From contig DATKVV010000025.1 of the NCBI GenBank assembly GCA_035529895.1, positions 1 to 15,020 on the forward strand: 15,020 nucleotides of DNA. The letters are read 5' to 3'. Position 1 is the first letter of the stretch. The number at the start of each line of letters is the position of its first letter. The stretch comes from JAUWKC01 sp035529895. Lineage in GTDB: Bacteria; Planctomycetota; Phycisphaerae; Sedimentisphaerales; Anaerobacaceae. The notes beneath the pieces were generated by a model. That model worked only from the letters and a program-made list of their open reading frames with translations. It had not been told where the DNA came from and did no database searches. Position numbers and translations under genes: made by a program. Positions 1 through 7,629 of the stretch are shown here, in pieces.

Positions 1-77
1 TTTTCCAACGCTTCGATGCGTTGTTTCAGTTGCGTGTTTTCCGTTTCCAGATGTTTGATATATGCGTTCTTGTCCAC
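1..77 (-). CDS. IS66-type transposase, N-terminal fragment (partial)
   Basis: The minus strand encodes VDKNAYIKHLETENTQLKQR followed by IEALEK, and runs off the window. The heptad-like Leu spacing suits the short coiled coil (helix of EN..L..RI..LE type) that opens IS66 transposases (TnpC) and helps the protein oligomerise. The GTG at 77-75 is the start used here. A second GTG at 101-99 in the same open frame would add eight residues. Neither has a clear Shine-Dalgarno. Only about 25 codons are visible, so any coiled-coil protein starting this way remains possible. The GTAAGCG end just upstream favours the transposase reading. Confidence 0.4.
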   Translation of the reverse strand, partial: MDKNAYIKHLETENTQLKQRIEALE

Positions 78-139
78 ACCAGAGTTATCGGACAGAAACA
101 CGCTTCTACATAAAACCTATTATTTCAGTGAACGCTTAC
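1..139 (-). mobile_element. IS66-like element, 5' end only (cut by window edge)
   Basis: The minus strand read from position 139 starts GTAAGCGTTCACTG and leads into an open frame whose protein resembles the N-terminus of an IS66-type transposase. IS66-family inverted repeats are known to begin with GTAA, and GTAAGCG is a common form. Only this end lies in the window, so the opposite terminal repeat and the usual 8-bp target duplication cannot be checked; on this side the duplication would be bases 140-147 (aagttgat). The assignment rests on one short motif plus about 30 residues, so it is tentative. Confidence 0.35.
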
Positions 140-211
140 AAGTTGATAAAATCAGTCATGGGGCTGGTAAAGGGTGTCCGACAGATTTTTATGAGGGATT
201 TTATTCCAGGC

Positions 212-217
212 AGAGGA
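212..217 (+). promoter_or_regulatory. Ribosome binding site that sets the start at 228
   Basis: AGAGGA lies 10 nt before ATG 228 but only 1 nt before the in-frame TTG at 219. The spacing therefore selects the ATG and a protein beginning MKRN, which also gives a normal signal peptide. Confidence 0.6.
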
Positions 218-227
218 TTTGAAAGAA

Positions 228-1502
228 ATGAAAAGAAACATAGGAATCACGGTTTTTTGTCTCATCGTGTTGATAACGCCGATGTGTCTTGGGCTGGATT
301 GGCCCCAGTTTCGCGGACCAGCCCGAGACGGCAAAACCGCTGAAACCGGCTTGATGAAGAAGTGGCCGGACGGCGGCCCCGAGCTTCTCTGGTCTGTTGA
401 AGGCCTCGGCATAGGCTTTTCTTCCGTGGCGGTCGCCGACGGATATGTCTATACGACGGGCATGGTCGGTAAAGACAAGCAGGGAATTATTTTTGCCTTT
501 GACCTTGACGGACGTCTCAAATGGGTAGCCCCCTGCGGCCCGGAATGGAGCGGCCCGCACGAAGGTGCCCGCACCACACCTACTGTCGATAAGAACAGCG
601 TTTACGTTTTCAGCGGCAACGGAAATCTCGTCTGTCTCGATTCCAAAAGCGGACAGCAAAAGTGGGCCGTGGACACTTTGAAAAAGTTCGACGGCAAGAA
701 CCTTAAGTGGGGCCTCTCCGAATCGGTGCTCGTCTTCGAAAACAAGGTGATTTGCACGCCCGGCGGCAGTAACGCCGCCTTGGTAGCCCTCGACAAAGTG
801 ACCGGCGAAACCGTCTGGACTACCAGAGGCTTGAGCGAGCGAGCCGCTTACTGTTCGCCCGTCATTTACGAAATCGCAGGAAGACCTCTGATAACAACCA
901 ACGTCGAGAAATCAATCGTCCTGATCGACCCGGATAACGGAAACGTTGTCTGCCGCATTCCGCACGAAAAAAGGCACGACCTCGCCGCTGTCAGTCCTGT
1001 CTACGAGAATGGTTGTCTATATGTCACCACCGGCTATGCCCGCGAGGATTTTCCGCCTCGGGGCATGATGTTCCGGCTTGCACCGGACGCCTCCGGTTAC
1101 ACCCTCGGATGGACTGATAGAAACCTTGACTGTCACCATGGCGGCGTCATACTGTTGGACGGCGACATTCATGGCTCCAACTCCGTGATATACGGCCCCG
1201 CCTCCAAAGAAAAGGATAAAGGCGCCTGGTTCTGTCTGGACCTTGCCGGCGGACAAATCAAGTATCAGGGCAAACTCGTTGGCAAAGGTTCTGTCGTCTG
1301 CGCCGAAGGATTGCTGTACTGCTACGGCGAAAACGCTACGGTGGGCTTGGTCAAGCCGACTCCCGCCGGGTATGAAATGCTCGGTTCCTTGCTGATTACC
1401 AGAGGGACCGCGGAGCACTGGGCCCACCCGGCTATTTCGGATGGAAGGCTTTATATCCGCCATGGCAACGCCCTGATGGCCTATGACATCAAACAAAAAT
1501 AG
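228..1502 (+). CDS. Secreted PQQ-like beta-propeller repeat protein
   Basis: The 424-residue product starts with a signal peptide: MKRN, then a hydrophobic run to about residue 22, with probable cleavage before LDWPQFRGP. The mature start 'DWPQFRGPxRDG' is typical of the PQQ-binding-like beta-propeller proteins that are abundant in Planctomycetota. Blade-type repeats follow, for example IIFAFDLDGRLKW, LVCLDSKSGQQKW and LVALDKVTGETVW, the pattern of strands ending in a tryptophan docking motif. It is probably periplasmic or extracellular, and the family is BamB-like in fold. True PQQ dehydrogenase features, such as the vicinal cysteine pair, are not evident, so I do not call it an enzyme. An NLDCHHGG segment near residue 305 could bind metal but is unproven. 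It is a paralogue of the gene at 3682-4923 and stands alone on this strand. Confidence 0.88.
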   Translation: MKRNIGITVFCLIVLITPMCLGLDWPQFRGPARDGKTAETGLMKKWPDGGPELLWSVEGLGIGFSSVAVADGYVYTTGMVGKDKQGIIFAFDLDGRLKWVAPCGPEWSGPHEGARTTPTVDKNSVYVFSGNGNLVCLDSKSGQQKWAVDTLKKFDGKNLKWGLSESVLVFENKVICTPGGSNAALVALDKVTGETVWTTRGLSERAAYCSPVIYEIAGRPLITTNVEKSIVLIDPDNGNVVCRIPHEKRHDLAAVSPVYENGCLYVTTGYAREDFPPRGMMFRLAPDASGYTLGWTDRNLDCHHGGVILLDGDIHGSNSVIYGPASKEKDKGAWFCLDLAGGQIKYQGKLVGKGSVVCAEGLLYCYGENATVGLVKPTPAGYEMLGSLLITRGTAEHWAHPAISDGRLYIRHGNALMAYDIKQK

Positions 1503-1614
1503 CAAACGCAGCCTTCAATATTGCTCGACCTTAGTACAGTGAGTGGTTCTTGATTTGACGACTTCTATAACTGAGCATTTTCAGTGGTGACAAAAGCAAA
1601 TACGGAGGCTTTTT

Positions 1615-1797
1615 ATGGAGCACGTAAGCTGGGGAATGATCGGCTGCGGAGCGGTAACGGAGGTCAAGAGCGGGCCCGCTTTCAAAAAGATTAGGGGCTC
1701 GGACCTCGTAGCCGTGATGCGACGCAACGGAGAAAAAGCAAACGATTACGCCCTCCGTCAACAGGCAGCCAAAAGAAACGTTGAGCACACCGACTAA
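1615..1797 (+). pseudogene. Gfo/Idh/MocA-family oxidoreductase, N-terminal remnant
   Basis: Sixty codons begin MEHVSWGMIGCGAVTEVKSG, which matches the N-terminus of Gfo/Idh/MocA sugar dehydrogenases: the first Rossmann strand and the glycine-rich NAD(P) loop GxGxVT, followed by SDLVAVMRRNGEKANDYA for the second strand and next helix. Intact family members are about 330-380 residues. Here similarity ends near residue 47, around base 1755. The frame then drifts through RQQAAKRNVEHTD to a stop, and no frame downstream shows the rest of the fold, including the EKP motif and the C-terminal sheet domain. A good CGGAGG ribosome site (1603-1608) is still present 6 nt before the ATG, so a short nucleotide-fold peptide could still be made. 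I regard it as the head of a gene lost by deletion or rearrangement. Confidence 0.75.
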
Positions 1798-1805
1798 CCG
1801 TCTGC

Positions 1806-1830
1806 CCCCGTTCTCTTTATGCAAACGGGG
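1806..1830. repeat. Inverted repeat (7-bp stem) after the oxidoreductase remnant
   Basis: CCCCGTT and AACGGGG pair perfectly across an 11-nt loop, nine bases past the stop of the remnant. No T-run follows on either strand, so an intrinsic terminator is not supported. The rest of 1798-2057 shows no recognisable gene on either strand. Confidence 0.3.
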
Positions 1831-2057
1831 CGCCGCCTACTGACGGTACGTCTGGCGTCCTGTTTCGATCCCATCCTCCATCTTCTAATCACCCTTTGCC
1901 TCGACCCCATATTCGCCTTCTGTTGCTCCACGAACTGCCAGTAAAAGTCGCAGGAAATGACCGGAAATACTCGCAATTCCAACACCGTTTTGATAGTGTG
2001 TAAGGCTCGGTCGCTCTGCTGTCACTAACGCGTGTTTACCGAAAGGTCCGCTTCTCC

Positions 2058-3134
2058 ATGCGAAGAAGACGCTTGTTAATCGCTTTTCTTTGTGCAACCG
2101 CATTGGTGGTAGCGGTATTGATCCTTCGATTCGTGATTGCCGCCCCCCCGCGGTACAGGCATACCTTTCTGACCACGGCCACCGGAGACCCAATCATCCC
2201 TTTCTCGATCAATGACCACGGACAGGTTGTCGGCCTGGCCCGGATCAAAGGCGGCGAATACCGCATTTTCCTCTGGGACAAGGATCACAGCGCTCGCGAC
2301 TTAGGTTCGTTTCACCGCCCCAAGCACCTCGAACCACTGAGAATCAACAATGTCGGTCGCGTCACAGGCTCTGTGCGCGACCCAAATGGCGACTTCCGGG
2401 CGTTCATATGGGACCTCCCCGCAGATAAAAAAATTCTGGCTGCCCTGCCCGGGAAATCCAGCGTGCCACTGGCATTAAACAATCAAGGTCAGGTGGTCGG
2501 ATTCTCCTATACCAGCGATGGCTTTCCGCACGCTGTGCTCTGGAATGGCGACGCCGGCATCACCGACCTTGGGACACTCGGAGGCTCTGCCAGTCTTGCC
2601 GCCAGTATTAACGACAGCGGTCAGGTCGTGGGCTTTTCCCAGATCGCCTCCGGCAATTGGCACGCTTTCTTCTGGGACTCGAACACCGGCTTCAAGGACC
2701 TCGGCCCCACAAGCATTACAACTCCCGTACTCGACCATATCCATCTGAACAACAAAGCATTTGTTGTGGGCCGGTTCGGATCCACAAATGATCAGATGCT
2801 CATCTCTACATGGTCCCAGGCCGAAGAGGCCCGCCCGATGCCCTCGATGAAAGGGATTGATGCTCATCCGATTGCCCTTAATGACGACAATCAGTTTCTT
2901 CTCCACGTTCGTTCGGCCTCACTGAGACTCGGCGGTCACTGGCTCTTCCCCTACGTCGAAGAGTATCTCTGGGATCCCAACGAAGGCTTTGTGCCGCTCA
3001 AGAAGAACCTCGGCCGCAGGGACATCAGCACTTTCTTCGCAACGGACATTAACAACAAAGGACAGATTGTGGGACGGATCGTACAGAAAAAATCAAGGGA
3101 ACCTCAGGGCGTTCTCTTAGAGCCGATTGAATAA
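2058..3134 (+). CDS. Membrane-anchored or exported HAF-repeat protein
   Basis: The 358-residue protein opens with four arginines and a hydrophobic segment (about residues 6-28), a signal anchor or signal peptide. The rest consists of repeats of the form 'INDxGQVVGxSxxxxGxxHAFxWDxxxGxxDLG', the HAF repeat found in many exported proteins. I count seven units starting near residues 50, 95, 138, 182, 227, 270 and 328. The third and fourth are the best preserved (ITDLGTLGGSAS; INDSGQVVGFS), and the fifth and sixth are worn. Seven such units would suit a seven-bladed propeller, which is inference. No enzymatic motif is visible and the function of HAF proteins is unknown. AAAGG at 2042-2046 precedes the ATG by 11 nt. 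The gene sits alone between two gene remnants. Confidence 0.8.
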   Translation: MRRRRLLIAFLCATALVVAVLILRFVIAAPPRYRHTFLTTATGDPIIPFSINDHGQVVGLARIKGGEYRIFLWDKDHSARDLGSFHRPKHLEPLRINNVGRVTGSVRDPNGDFRAFIWDLPADKKILAALPGKSSVPLALNNQGQVVGFSYTSDGFPHAVLWNGDAGITDLGTLGGSASLAASINDSGQVVGFSQIASGNWHAFFWDSNTGFKDLGPTSITTPVLDHIHLNNKAFVVGRFGSTNDQMLISTWSQAEEARPMPSMKGIDAHPIALNDDNQFLLHVRSASLRLGGHWLFPYVEEYLWDPNEGFVPLKKNLGRRDISTFFATDINNKGQIVGRIVQKKSREPQGVLLEPIE

Positions 3135-3143
3135 CAGCTTGAT

Positions 3144-3464
3144 TCAATCCTTAGCGCGCCGCTCCGCATCCCACGACTCCATTATCCGAATCACTTCCTC
3201 ATCCGAAACATTGTACTAGTCTACATAAACCTGCGCAACCGGGCGAAACAAGCGAGGCTTCTCAAGAATAACCACGCCCTCCGCAATGTTTTCGAAAGCC
3301 GCCGTTGTGGACGCACTCGCCACCGGCGACGCCACTATAATCTCTTTCGCCTTTCTGTTCCTGCACAGCAAAACCCCCCCACGCATCGTCGAGCCCATCG
3401 CCATACCGTCGCCAACAAGTATGACCACCCTATCGGCTATCTCGGGCAGCGACTGTCCCCGGCC
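3144..3464 (-). pseudogene. Phosphoribosyltransferase-family remnant with in-frame stop
   Basis: On the minus strand one frame reads GQSLPEIADRVVILVGDGMA, then MGSTMRGGVLLCRNRKAKEI and onward to LEKPRLFRPVAQVYVD. A TAG follows at 3218-3216, after which the same frame continues YNVSDEEVIRIMESWDAERR to a final TGA at 3146-3144. This matches the C-terminal half of the bacterial PRT-fold proteins with 'VILVDDGxATGSTMxAAV' and 'YxDFxQVSDEEV'. Damage is plain: the PRPP loop DDGxATG is GDGMAMG, a stop replaces an aromatic codon near the end, and a TGA at 3467-3465 cuts the frame on the N-terminal side, where about 100 residues should precede. Bases 3470-3600 contain no recognisable continuation in any frame. 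Bases 3135-3681 otherwise hold nothing I can name. Confidence 0.75.
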
Positions 3465-3681
3465 TCAGCACGTCCAGCAGCCTCTCATCCAGACCGTCGT
3501 CGACGAACTGCGCCAACGAGGAAAATGTCCCAGCACCGGCGTCACCGCTGCCCGAACCAACTGGATAATGGGCGAAATCATAGCAAATCGAAAGTAGACG
3601 CTCGGCGCCTTCGCGCTTGCACCCTCCTCAAGTCACGGTCCATTAATGTCATTCCTGTCGGGATGTCTCTATGTCGGCGTG

Positions 3682-4923
3682 TCACCTGTCTGTCCCGCTG
3701 AGGGCCACGCACACCAAATCGCCCTTGTCATTTCGCGCATAGATTTTCCCGCCGCAGAAAACTGGTCCGGCATAACACTTTCCTTTGATAATGTCCGCCT
3801 TCAAAACCGCTGTAAACCCCTCCGGCGACGCCTCTCCAATCAGCAGTGTGCCTTTTTCGGTCAACACGATGAGCTTCCCATCGGCCATCATCAGCGACCC
3901 TCTCCCGAACCCTCCTTCCAGCGCCCATTTGATTCGGCCCGTTTTGAAATCCATGCATTTTAGTTTTGCCACGTCGAACCCGTAGAGGTAGCCTTTCCAC
4001 AGAACACAGTTGCTGTAGTGGTTTTGCATTTCTTTATTCTGCCAGACCACGTTGGGGTCACTCGTGGAGATATCGAGCAGCGCGCAACCCACGCCGTACC
4101 ACGTGGAAATGAAAACCTTGTCACCTTCTATGATGGGGTCGACTACGTTGGTTTTATATTTCGTGTCCCACGGAAAGCTCCACACCTTCCGGCCGTCGGC
4201 CGCATCTACGCCTACCACTCCAAAACCGCTGAATATGGCGATACACTGCCTGTCGCCCATCCGGAACGGCACCGGCGTCGCCTGAGCGGCGTCCTCCGCC
4301 TCACTCTTCCAGATGACCTTCCCGGTGTGCTTGTCGAGCGCCGTCCCGGCATCACCGACATTCAGTATTACCATTTCTCCCAAAATCAGCGGCGAACCGG
4401 CGAATCCCCCCTGAAAAGGCATCTTCATACCCAATTCTTCTTTCACATCCCTGTGCCACACCACTTTTCCAGTCCCCGAATCGAGGCAGAAAACATCGCC
4501 TTTCCTGCTGAACGTATAGACCCTGTTTGCGTCTAAGCTCGGCGTGGCAAACGGGCCTGCGGGAGTATTGCTCTTGAAGTTCAAACCGCATTTATATGTA
4601 TGTCTCCAAATTTCCACCCCGGTGTCGGCATCGAAGCAATAAACCACGTCTTCGTGACTCTGCTGGTCATTTTTTGTGCCGGTATTGCCCATGGTGTAGA
4701 CCCGCCCCCTGCGCACCGCCACCGACGAGCAGCCGACGCCAATCGAATTGTGCCACAGGGGCCTTACCTTCGTTAGCTCCGCGAGATGCAGTTTTTCATC
4801 GGAGATGCCGTTATGGTTTGGTCCGCGCAGGTTGGGCCAGTCCGCCGCCGTCGCCGCGGTTCCTGTCACGGCCGGAATGATGTAAAGTAAAATCTGCGTA
4901 AGGAACGATAAGGTTTTCTCCAA
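3682..4923 (-). CDS. Secreted PQQ-like beta-propeller repeat protein
   Basis: The product is 413 residues from the TTG at 4923. It has an N-terminal signal peptide (MEKTLSFLTQILLYIIPAV, cleavage probably after the TAATAA stretch), and the mature protein begins DWPNLRGPNHNG. Propeller blades are marked by VVYCFDADTGVEIW, DVFCLDSGTGKVVW, GTALDKHTGKVIW, VVGVDAADGRKVW and LKCMDFKTGRIKW. It is therefore a BamB-like beta-propeller, presumably periplasmic or surface-exposed, with no catalytic site that I can identify. The open frame extends to an ATG at 5034, but the extra 37 residues would bury the signal peptide and lack a good ribosome site. The TTG has GGGAG 8 nt upstream. It is a paralogue of the protein at 228-1502, which it faces. 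It lies 140 bp beyond the M16 operon and might be co-transcribed with it. Confidence 0.85.
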   Translation of the reverse strand: MEKTLSFLTQILLYIIPAVTGTAATAADWPNLRGPNHNGISDEKLHLAELTKVRPLWHNSIGVGCSSVAVRRGRVYTMGNTGTKNDQQSHEDVVYCFDADTGVEIWRHTYKCGLNFKSNTPAGPFATPSLDANRVYTFSRKGDVFCLDSGTGKVVWHRDVKEELGMKMPFQGGFAGSPLILGEMVILNVGDAGTALDKHTGKVIWKSEAEDAAQATPVPFRMGDRQCIAIFSGFGVVGVDAADGRKVWSFPWDTKYKTNVVDPIIEGDKVFISTWYGVGCALLDISTSDPNVVWQNKEMQNHYSNCVLWKGYLYGFDVAKLKCMDFKTGRIKWALEGGFGRGSLMMADGKLIVLTEKGTLLIGEASPEGFTAVLKADIIKGKCYAGPVFCGGKIYARNDKGDLVCVALSGTDR

Positions 4924-4931
4924 CGTGCCTA

Positions 4932-4936
4932 CTCCC
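4932..4936 (-). promoter_or_regulatory. Ribosome binding site that sets the TTG start at 4923
   Basis: The minus strand carries GGGAG 8 nt before TTG 4923. The more distal ATG at 5034 has no comparable site. Together with the signal peptide beginning right after the TTG, this decides the start. Confidence 0.5.
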
Positions 4937-5063
4937 ACAGATACTCTTGGCCCCCTCAATGCACAACACAACATTCGATATTGTAAGCGTTTTATCTGGC
5001 AAAGTAAATCCCGTGTTCCCAGGCCCGTGTCCACATGGCGCCGGACGTGTTGCCCCTTCGGGT

Positions 5064-6290
5064 CTAACCTGATTGGGCGGGGCCTATTGAGAATTGCGTG
5101 AAGTCGCCGGGGTTGAGCTCCTCTATGAGCGAATGAACGTCATCGACCGTGACCGCCTTAATCGCACTGATGTCCTCCGCGACCGTTCGATACTGTTTCA
5201 AATATACCCAGTTAGAGCCGAGGTCAACCAGACGACCCATCGGCAGTTCGTTCTTTAGTACCAGCGCGCTCAGGATTTTATTCTTTGCCTTTCTAAGTTC
5301 ATCCTCGTTTATGCCCTTTTCGGCCAGTTTTTGGAAAATCGCTCTGACAGTATCAAGCACGCTGACGACATTTTCCCTGCCGCACCGGATATAGCTGTAA
5401 AATGCCCCCGTCCCGTCCATTGCCCCGAATTGCATTGTGGCCGTTTCCGCCAGCGCCTTGTCCACAAGCTCCCAGAAGAAACGTGAGCCTACGTCGTCGC
5501 CTATGATTTCCGCCAGCAGCGCGCCGGCAAACCTCCTTGAATCCTGGGCGGACACCCCGGCGCTCATCAGGCATATATGCTCCAGCGACAGATTTGCCTT
5601 TTCCAGCCTATCTCTCTTTTTGCTGCCCCCGAAGGATTCCAGCTTGCGCCCGGCATCCTGTACTTGCCAGTTGCCGCAGCCCTCTTCGACGACCGAACAG
5701 ATTTGCTCCCACTCGAAATTGCCGGCGCAGGCCAGAACCATATTGTTGGGTGCGTAGCGTCTGACAAAGTAATTACGCATTTGTTCCGCCGTCAGCCCAT
5801 TTATGCTCGTTTCGCTGCCAAGAACACTATTCCCGCACGGATGCGCCTCGAAGTGCAGCCTTCTGCATCTGTCCATCACATCAAAGCTCGGCACGTCCTT
5901 ATACATCGCTATTTCTTCTTTGATGACGTTTTTTTCAATATTGAAATCCTCCTCCCGCAGCGCCGGCCTCATCAGCTCTATCCAGAGGCCTGTCACCTCA
6001 GCCAGATACTCCGGCAGAACCGCCGCGTAGAACACCGTGTTTTCCTCGCTCGTAAATGCGTTGTATTGAGCCCCCGTCCTGTCAAATGCCTCGTTTACTT
6101 CAAGAGCACCTAATTTCTCCGTGCCTTTGAACAGCATATGTTCGAGAAAATGCGACACGCCGTTGACCTGCTCCGTTTCGTCGCGCGACCCCGTCCTGAC
6201 GAAAAAACCCACCGCCGCCGATTTCGCGGACTTGTTGACCTCGCCGATGATGGCCAGGCCGTTGGCCAGTGTCTTCTCTTTGAACTCCAT
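5064..6290 (-). CDS. M16B metallopeptidase, zinc-binding catalytic subunit
   Basis: This 408-residue protein has the inverted zinc motif HFLEH at residues 47-51 (H47, E50, H51). A glutamate in KEEIAMYKD (E126) lies 75 residues after H51, as expected for the third ligand in HxxEH-x(74-76)-E. Both M16 half-domains are present, at the usual ~410-420 residues of M16B. In the second half the substrate-binding Arg/Tyr pair of the family is replaced: the 'RLFxEVREKRGLxY' position reads RFFWELVDKALAET (V276 and T283). It should work as a heterodimer with the product of 6299-7537, cleaving peptides or unfolded proteins. No signal peptide is seen, so it is probably cytoplasmic. It starts 8 bp beyond the partner's stop with a strong Shine-Dalgarno, which indicates coupled translation. 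Confidence 0.92.
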   Translation of the reverse strand: MEFKEKTLANGLAIIGEVNKSAKSAAVGFFVRTGSRDETEQVNGVSHFLEHMLFKGTEKLGALEVNEAFDRTGAQYNAFTSEENTVFYAAVLPEYLAEVTGLWIELMRPALREEDFNIEKNVIKEEIAMYKDVPSFDVMDRCRRLHFEAHPCGNSVLGSETSINGLTAEQMRNYFVRRYAPNNMVLACAGNFEWEQICSVVEEGCGNWQVQDAGRKLESFGGSKKRDRLEKANLSLEHICLMSAGVSAQDSRRFAGALLAEIIGDDVGSRFFWELVDKALAETATMQFGAMDGTGAFYSYIRCGRENVVSVLDTVRAIFQKLAEKGINEDELRKAKNKILSALVLKNELPMGRLVDLGSNWVYLKQYRTVAEDISAIKAVTVDDVHSLIEELNPGDFTQFSIGPAQSG

Positions 6291-6292
6291 AG

Positions 6293-6298
6293 CCTCCT
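6293..6298 (-). promoter_or_regulatory. Strong Shine-Dalgarno adjoining the upstream stop codon
   Basis: On the minus strand the stop TAG (6301-6299) is followed directly by AGGAGG, then CT, then ATG 6290. A ribosome terminating on the first M16 gene is thus placed on the start of the second, which would keep the two subunits in step. Confidence 0.75.
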
Positions 6299-7537
6299 CT
6301 AAGAAATGTTTACTTCCTCCGGCCCGATTGTCACCACCGTAAAATTCTCGAACTTGTGACTTCGCAGAAACCCCAAAACCGAATCGACGCTCGTCCCCTC
6401 GATTCTCTTCTTAATCTCGTCCAGACTGCGGACTCTGCCCAGTATGTAGTAATCGCCTCCAATTCCGCTCGCCCGGCTGCTGGATGATTCGCTTTGCAGA
6501 ATCAGCGCGCTTTTTAGACCAATCTTGGCTCTCTCAAGCTCTTGTTCGCTGATTCCCTCGCCCAGTCGCTTGAACTCGGCCATTATCACTTCGAGTGTCT
6601 CCTGAGCTTTGTCCGGCGTGGTGCCCGCATAGCACATTATACCGGCTGCTTCCTTCAGCCCGTGGTACCGCGCCCCGATTGCATAGCACAGACCTCGCTT
6701 CTCCCGCACTTCCGTGAACAGTCTGGCGCTCATACCACCAGAAAGAATACTCACCGCCACCCTCGCATTGTAGTAGTTTTCGTTGCTCGGTTTCACCGTC
6801 CCGGTCATAAGCCCGATATGGACTTGTGCGCCGTCATTGTTTATGTGCGTATACTTGTTCGCTTTGGCCCCGACCGTCGCCGGCCTCAGCGGTTTCCGCC
6901 TCTCCACGTCAAACAACTCTTCCATCTGCCCAGCAATCGCGTTGAAGTCGTATTTTCCCGCCACTGCAAAAATGGTCTCCGATGTATTGAAATGATCCTT
7001 TATAATTTGTCTTGTTTTCTCCGCCGTCAGTGTCTTTAGTTCCTCAATGTCTCCCACGGGGCTGCGCCCTAAGGGACTCGGATAAAAATGCTCGCGCAGC
7101 TTTAACATGACTTTCTGCCGGGGGTCGTCGTCTACAGCTAACACCCCATCGACTGCGAGTTGCCTGGCCGGTCCAAATTGGTCCTGTTCCAGACGGGGCT
7201 TGAGTATGACGTCGGCATATAATTTTAGTGCCTCTGCCAGGTTGCCTGCCTCCAGCGCCGCCCCAACGGTTATATGCGAGCTGTTGATTGCACAGGCTCG
7301 ATGCAGTCCCAGCCCGTCAAGTGCGTCGCCGAGCTGTCGATTGTCCTTGTCGCCGGCGCCTCGCAAAATCCAGTCGGCGATGACGTTTGCCGCCCCGCAG
7401 CAGCCTTCCGGCACCACAGAGGCGCCCGAAGGCAGCATAAAATCAAACGCCGCCGACTCAACCGTGTCCATCGGCTCGCCGACGACAACCAAACCATTGC
7501 TCAGAATATGTCTGTCAAGTCTTTCAACCGTAGCCAT
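6299..7537 (-). CDS. M16B peptidase-like subunit lacking zinc ligands (Arg/Tyr subunit)
   Basis: The 412-residue protein has the M16 fold: an N-terminal LSNGLVVVGEP strand, an LGDALDGLGLHRACAI region, and a C-terminal half with LSGGMSARLFTEVREKRGLC followed by Y285. Where a catalytic subunit has HFLEH, this one reads CCGAANVIADW (about residues 46-56), so no zinc site is possible. It keeps the Arg/Tyr pair that grips the substrate C-terminus in M16 enzymes (R278 and Y285, seven apart). Known bacterial M16B heterodimers, such as the Sphingomonas SPH2681/SPH2682 type, divide these roles in the same way. The ATG at 7537 has only a weak ribosome site. It is the first gene of a two-gene operon with 5064-6290. 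There is no export signal. Confidence 0.9.
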   Translation of the reverse strand: MATVERLDRHILSNGLVVVGEPMDTVESAAFDFMLPSGASVVPEGCCGAANVIADWILRGAGDKDNRQLGDALDGLGLHRACAINSSHITVGAALEAGNLAEALKLYADVILKPRLEQDQFGPARQLAVDGVLAVDDDPRQKVMLKLREHFYPSPLGRSPVGDIEELKTLTAEKTRQIIKDHFNTSETIFAVAGKYDFNAIAGQMEELFDVERRKPLRPATVGAKANKYTHINNDGAQVHIGLMTGTVKPSNENYYNARVAVSILSGGMSARLFTEVREKRGLCYAIGARYHGLKEAAGIMCYAGTTPDKAQETLEVIMAEFKRLGEGISEQELERAKIGLKSALILQSESSSSRASGIGGDYYILGRVRSLDEIKKRIEGTSVDSVLGFLRSHKFENFTVVTIGPEEVNIS

Positions 7538-7629
7538 TTACTTACTTTTTCATTCTTGTTTTGGCGTATGTTATCATTTTTAGCCTTTCTTGCATAGTGC
7601 TATTTATTCAAAGTTGTCGTCCGTCGTGG

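Noticed and set aside
1794..1985. Minus-strand open frame of 63 codons in the gap before the HAF gene
   Set aside because: It has no recognisable motif, no good ribosome site and high Arg content; I cannot support it as a gene.
3286..3597. Plus-strand open frame of 103 codons
   Set aside because: It lies antisense to the phosphoribosyltransferase remnant, which explains the sequence by homology; the plus-strand translation matches nothing I recognise.
4983..4989. GTAAGCG on the plus strand, resembling an IS66 end
   Set aside because: A 7-base match without a transposase nearby. It lies between two minus-strand genes and is most likely chance.
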